The notes beneath the pieces were generated by a model that saw only the letters and a program-made list of their open reading frames with translations, was not told where the DNA came from and made no database searches. Shown here piece by piece: positions 60,613 through 64,000 of a stretch of DNA of 64,000 bases (the stretch's first letter is position 1; the number at the start of each line of letters is the position of its first letter). Both the position numbers and the translations under genes were made by a program. The stretch lies in assembly GCF_900095385.1 (NCBI RefSeq), contig NZ_FMID01000004.1, positions 1 to 64,000 on the forward strand. The letters are read 5' to 3'. This DNA comes from Methanoculleus chikugoensis (lineage in GTDB: Archaea > Halobacteriota > Methanomicrobia > Methanomicrobiales > Methanoculleaceae).

Positions 60613-62133
60613 GTGAATAAATACTCTTTTGTCGCCAGAATGCCCGACAAACCGGGCGCGCTGCATCGCGCGGCCGAGATCGTCAAATCTTATGCGGGCA
60701 ACATCATCCGCATCCAGTACGACCGCAGGATCGATCCCGCCACGGTCTTTTTTGAGGTAGCCGCAGAACCGGAGAGTTACTCCCTGATGAAGAGAGACCT
60801 CCACGCGCTCGGCTACCTCCAGGAGTCGCTCCCCAAGCTCGGGTTCCTCAAACTCTCCGTATACCTCCCCCACGAACCCGGCTCCCTCTTCGAACTCCTC
60901 ACCTACGTCACCGGGGCGGGGGCGAACATCGCCTACATCGACTTCGACGACCGGAGGCCGGACCCCGGGAGAGTCACCATCAGCCTGAACGTCGAGGAGA
61001 CCGCGATCGTCGAGAGCCTGCTCGACCGGCTGAAGTCCCGTTATCGGCTTGAGATCCTGGAGTACGACACCACCGGCGAGAAACTCGACGACACCGTCTT
61101 CTACGTCCGGTTCGCCCAGGCGGTGCGGGGGCTGATCGGGACGGCTGAGGACGAGTTCCTGCTCTCGCTCCTCCAGGACGTCAACCACATCGTCCAGGAA
61201 CTCAACAGTCTCGGCCAGGACCCGAGAGAGGTCTTCGAGTCCATCCTGCTCACGGGCCGGACGCTCCGGGACACCACCGGCGACCGGTTCTACGCGGAGG
61301 TCCAGCGCATCGGCCTCGCCGACGACGTCGAGGTCTTCTGCTTCCAGATGCCGGGCGGTGGGAACATCTTCCTGCTCCGCGCCCCGGACGAGACGGTGAT
61401 GATCGATACCGGATACGGGATCTACCACGAGGACGCCGTCCGGATGTTCCGGCACTACGGGCTCGGGGATCTCGGGGATATCCGGAGGATCTATATCACC
61501 CATGCCGATGCCGACCACTGCGGGGCGGGGGGGCTTTTTAGTGCGAAAGCGTATACGCACACCGGGTCGCTCGAGATCATCCGGCGGGCAAACCGGGCAT
61601 ACGGATCGCGCAGCGAGTCCTCGATCCTCGAAGAGGTCTACACGACCGTCATCAACCTCTTCTCACACTTCACCCCCCCGAACGACCCCGAGGTCTTCCC
61701 GGCGGAGAGGCTCGGCATGCGCTCGATCTTTCCCGTCCTCGCACGCTTTACGGTTCACGACCTCGAGTTCGAGGTTCTCGAATCCCTCGGCGGGCATATG
61801 CACGGCCAGGTCTACTTCTTCTGCCCCACGCACGGGATCATCTTCACCGCCGACACGCTGATCAACTTCGGCAGCCTCGACGAGGCGCGGAAACGCTACA
61901 ACTCGCTCGCCGACTTCCTGGTGACCTCGGTCAACGTCGACAGCGACTGCGCACGCCGGGAGAGGAAGGCGCTGCTTGAACTGATCCGGGACCTGGACGA
62001 GGAACTCGCCCCGGCCGGCCGCCGGTGCCTGGTCGCGTGCGGCCACGGCGCCATATCCGTCCTCTCGGACGGGAGACTGGAAGCGGTCGGGCCCATCGAG
62101 CGCTACCGGGCAGACGAGGAACGAGCGGGTTAA
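60613..62133 (+). CDS. ACT-ACT-metallo-beta-lactamase fold fusion protein
   Basis: The 506-residue protein starts with two ACT-like domains (SFVARMPDKPGALHRAAEIV at 5-24; LSVYLPHEPGSLFELLTYV at about 80-98), a helical linker, then a metallo-beta-lactamase domain (about 240-500) with ITHADADHCGAGG, GGHMHGQVY and CGHGAIS. The usual HxHxDH has Asp for the second His. ACT domains bind amino acids and regulate enzymes, so a ligand-controlled hydrolase or flavodiiron-like sensor is plausible. GTG at 60613 follows AAGGTGA with good spacing and was preferred to an upstream ATG. Confidence 0.86.
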   Translation: MNKYSFVARMPDKPGALHRAAEIVKSYAGNIIRIQYDRRIDPATVFFEVAAEPESYSLMKRDLHALGYLQESLPKLGFLKLSVYLPHEPGSLFELLTYVTGAGANIAYIDFDDRRPDPGRVTISLNVEETAIVESLLDRLKSRYRLEILEYDTTGEKLDDTVFYVRFAQAVRGLIGTAEDEFLLSLLQDVNHIVQELNSLGQDPREVFESILLTGRTLRDTTGDRFYAEVQRIGLADDVEVFCFQMPGGGNIFLLRAPDETVMIDTGYGIYHEDAVRMFRHYGLGDLGDIRRIYITHADADHCGAGGLFSAKAYTHTGSLEIIRRANRAYGSRSESSILEEVYTTVINLFSHFTPPNDPEVFPAERLGMRSIFPVLARFTVHDLEFEVLESLGGHMHGQVYFFCPTHGIIFTADTLINFGSLDEARKRYNSLADFLVTSVNVDSDCARRERKALLELIRDLDEELAPAGRRCLVACGHGAISVLSDGRLEAVGPIERYRADEERAG

Positions 62134-62262
62134 TTCGGCGGGTGAGCACGGGCACCCATCAACCTGCCTTCCCGCGAGATCAGATTGTTGCGGAGCCCTC
62201 CGGCCCATCGTTCTTCTCATGCTCTCCCCTACGGGGAACTCACGTTTAGCTCCGTACGGCCC

Positions 62263-63555
62263 CTACTCGCCGGTCAGGGCAATCAGCGCACCGATGACGA
62301 CCATGACCCCGCCGACCATCAGCACCAGAGACTCCAGCTGGATGAGGAGAAGGAGGGTCGAGACGATGCCGACGGCCGGGATGACCGGGAGCCTGCCGAT
62401 GCTGCCCGGTATCCGGAACGGCCGGAGAGCGTCCGGCGCACGGTAGCGGAGCAGGATCACGGACGCGTTGATGACGGCGAACGTCACGAAGAGCGTGAAG
62501 TTCGTGATGCTTGCAACGAAGTCGATCTCGCCGGCAAAGAGGAACGCGATGGAGGCAAGCAGAACGGCGACGATGGCCGTCCACGGCGTCCGTGTCCGGG
62601 GGTGCACCCGGGCGAGAGCTGCCGGGAGCGAGGAGGAGGATGCCATCCCGTAGATGATCCGGGACGACGCCATCATCATCAGGAGGGCGGTGTTTGCCGT
62701 GGCGAAGAGAGCGATGACGGAGATGACGGTGAACGCCGCAGGGCCGAGGGCGACCGATGCGACGTCGGCGAAGGGCGCCCTCGACGCAGCGAGCTGCTCC
62801 CACCCGACGACCGAGACGGCGGCGAGGGAGACCAGGATATAGAGGACGACGGAGATGGCAAGCGCGATCATCAGGGCGAGGGGGATGGTTTGTTCCGGAT
62901 TTCTGGTCTCCTCCGAGAGTTTCACGATCTCCTCAAACCCCATGTAGGCGAAGAAGACGAGTGCGGAAGCCTGCAGGAGACCCGAAACCCCGAAGGGCAT
63001 CTCGAAGTAGTCTACCCGTCCAAGATACGGGAGGCCGATCAGGATGACCATGACGATTCCCCCGACCTCGATGAGGGTCATGGCGATGGCGGCCCGGGCG
63101 GTCTCCCTGATACCGTAGAGGAGGATCCCGGCAAGGACGAGGAGGAGCAGGACGGCGGAGGGGAGTGCCGGGAAGCCGAAGAGATCCGAGAAGTAGCCGG
63201 AGAACCCGAGCGAGACGGTCGCGGCCCCGAGGATGCCGGAGAAGGTGATCAGCCACCCGACGACGAACGCAAGCCTCCTCCCGAAGGCGTTTCTGACGTA
63301 CTCGAACTCGGCGCTCGCACGGGGGTACATCGACGAGAGTTCGGCGTAACCGAGCGCGCTGAAGCCGGCGATGGCGGCGGCGACGGCGAAGGTCAGCCAG
63401 ACGGCGTTTCCGGCCATGCAGGCCGCTTCCCCGAGCAGGGCATAGATCCCGGCCCCGAGGATGATCCCGACGCCCGAGAGGGTGACCGCAGGAAGGCCGA
63501 GTTCGCGCCGGAGCTTCGTTCCGGGAGCCGGGCTGTCCCGGTCCTCGTTCGACAT
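62263..63555 (-). CDS. APC-family amino acid/polyamine permease
   Basis: The 430-residue protein has 12 hydrophobic helices and the APC start GVGIILGAGIYALLGEAA in helix 1, plus FAYMGFEEIVKLSEETRNPE in the helix 6 region. It probably moves amino acids by proton or sodium symport or exchange. The start MSNEDRDSP at 63555 was chosen; the frame extends upstream without a membrane or domain match. Confidence 0.9.
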   Translation of the reverse strand: MSNEDRDSPAPGTKLRRELGLPAVTLSGVGIILGAGIYALLGEAACMAGNAVWLTFAVAAAIAGFSALGYAELSSMYPRASAEFEYVRNAFGRRLAFVVGWLITFSGILGAATVSLGFSGYFSDLFGFPALPSAVLLLLVLAGILLYGIRETARAAIAMTLIEVGGIVMVILIGLPYLGRVDYFEMPFGVSGLLQASALVFFAYMGFEEIVKLSEETRNPEQTIPLALMIALAISVVLYILVSLAAVSVVGWEQLAASRAPFADVASVALGPAAFTVISVIALFATANTALLMMMASSRIIYGMASSSSLPAALARVHPRTRTPWTAIVAVLLASIAFLFAGEIDFVASITNFTLFVTFAVINASVILLRYRAPDALRPFRIPGSIGRLPVIPAVGIVSTLLLLIQLESLVLMVGGVMVVIGALIALTGE

Positions 63556-63689
63556 GTACAGTCCTATGCGCCTGCAGCATTTATGGATATCCGGGAGCCT
63601 CCGCCGGGTATCGGCACGATACGCCATCCAGCCGGAGGGATCGCTGTCGGAAAGAGCGGACAGGCCGCGGGACGGAACTCCGCATAACG

Positions 63690-63697
63690 TATATATA
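63690..63697 (+). promoter_or_regulatory. TATA box of hemerythrin-like gene
   Basis: TATATATA at 63690-63697, 51 bases before the ATG, leaving a short leader that contains GGGGGGAAGTGA as ribosome-binding site. Confidence 0.6.
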
Positions 63698-63747
63698 CCC
63701 GCCTCGCCCCTCATGGCTTCCCTGCAAGAGCGGGGGGAAGTGACTCG

Positions 63748-64000
63748 ATGGCACAGAACGTTATCGACATCCTGAAGCAGGAGCACGAGATGGTGCTCTC
63801 GCAGCTCTCGGAACTCTCAAGCACGGGCACGAGCAACCGGGAGCAGAAGTACACCACCATGAAGGAGAACCTCATACCGCACATGATCGGGGAGGAGCAG
63901 GCCGTATACCCGAAACTCATGGACTCGGGGATGAAGGAGATGGCCCTCGAGTCTATTGAGGAGCACAACGCGGTCAAGACGCTCTTATCCCAGCTCGACA
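63748..64000 (+). CDS. Hemerythrin (HHE)-like protein, 3' end outside window
   Basis: The first 84 residues show LKQEHEMVLSQL, PHMIGEEQAVYPKL and EEHNAVKTLL, the His/Glu pattern of HHE cation-binding domains that bind a di-iron centre and often sense or store oxygen. The ATG follows a strong GGGGGAAGTGA site. The gene runs off the window end. Confidence 0.85.
   Translation, partial: MAQNVIDILKQEHEMVLSQLSELSSTGTSNREQKYTTMKENLIPHMIGEEQAVYPKLMDSGMKEMALESIEEHNAVKTLLSQLD

Noticed and set aside
60235-61560. 441-codon minus-strand frame
   Set aside because: Antisense to the ACT-MBL protein; no recognizable features.
62185-63687. 500-codon open frame on the plus strand
   Set aside because: It lies opposite the APC permease, is extremely Asp/Glu/Arg/Gly-rich and has no hydrophobic core or domain; it is a GC-rich antisense shadow.
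1-64000. CRISPR arrays, tRNA or rRNA genes
   Set aside because: No regularly spaced direct repeats, CCA-ending cloverleaf or rRNA-like conserved blocks were noticed on reading; a dedicated scan (tRNAscan-SE, Rfam) would settle it.

Overview
The window looks like the chromosome of a GC-rich methanogenic euryarchaeon, most likely a Methanomicrobiales member (Methanoculleus-like). The basis is archaeal Pilin_N-type pilins, FmdE-family proteins, an archaeal CobN/BchI-BchD-type chelatase set, PGF-like C-terminal sorting signals, archaeal TATA boxes and the archaeal C-terminal part of GltX. No rRNA, tRNA or CRISPR array was found.

Layout. 0-2.5 kb: the end of a secreted TolB-like propeller, a small zinc-ribbon membrane protein and a frameshifted Yip1-like gene. 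3-14 kb, minus strand: a chelatase AAA/VWA subunit, a small acidic protein, and a tightly coupled operon running secreted protein > substrate-binding protein > FecCD permease > ATPase > CobN > lipoprotein. Four of its junctions are ATGA overlaps. 14.4-21.7 kb: a pilin pair, a nucleoside-recognition (Gate) membrane protein, and a type IV pilus assembly operon (ATPase, TadC/FlaJ-like membrane protein, two pilin-like proteins). 21.9-23.5 kb: a rearrangement scar holding a second copy of the CobN-linked lipoprotein, a decayed 3' end of cobN, and the C-terminal quarter of gltX.

23.5-35.5 kb and 39-53 kb are two related accessory modules. Each combines an FmdE-family protein, class I SAM methyltransferases, FecCD/BtuF-type binding proteins and a DUF364 (putative heavy-metal chelation) protein. 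Module A adds three tandem CooC-like P-loop ATPases, two paralogous six-or-more-TM membrane proteins, a small 60-residue hydrophobic protein and a radical SAM/SPASM-like enzyme. Module B adds two complete FecCD permease/ATPase pairs, a slipin and an MsbA-like exporter. The recurring gene set suggests a metal, metallophore or metallated-tetrapyrrole acquisition and insertion system. That function is inferred, not shown. Between the modules lie two more pilin pairs (35.6-38.3 kb).

53-64 kb: a DUF2178-like membrane protein with an XRE regulator, a MacB/LolD-type ABC system with a secreted CARDB-like protein, a TPR protein, a flavodoxin, a second secreted beta-propeller, an ACT-ACT-metallo-beta-lactamase fusion, an APC permease and the start of a hemerythrin-like protein. 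Together the window is dominated by cell-surface functions (pili, sorted surface proteins) and by metal/corrinoid uptake and handling.
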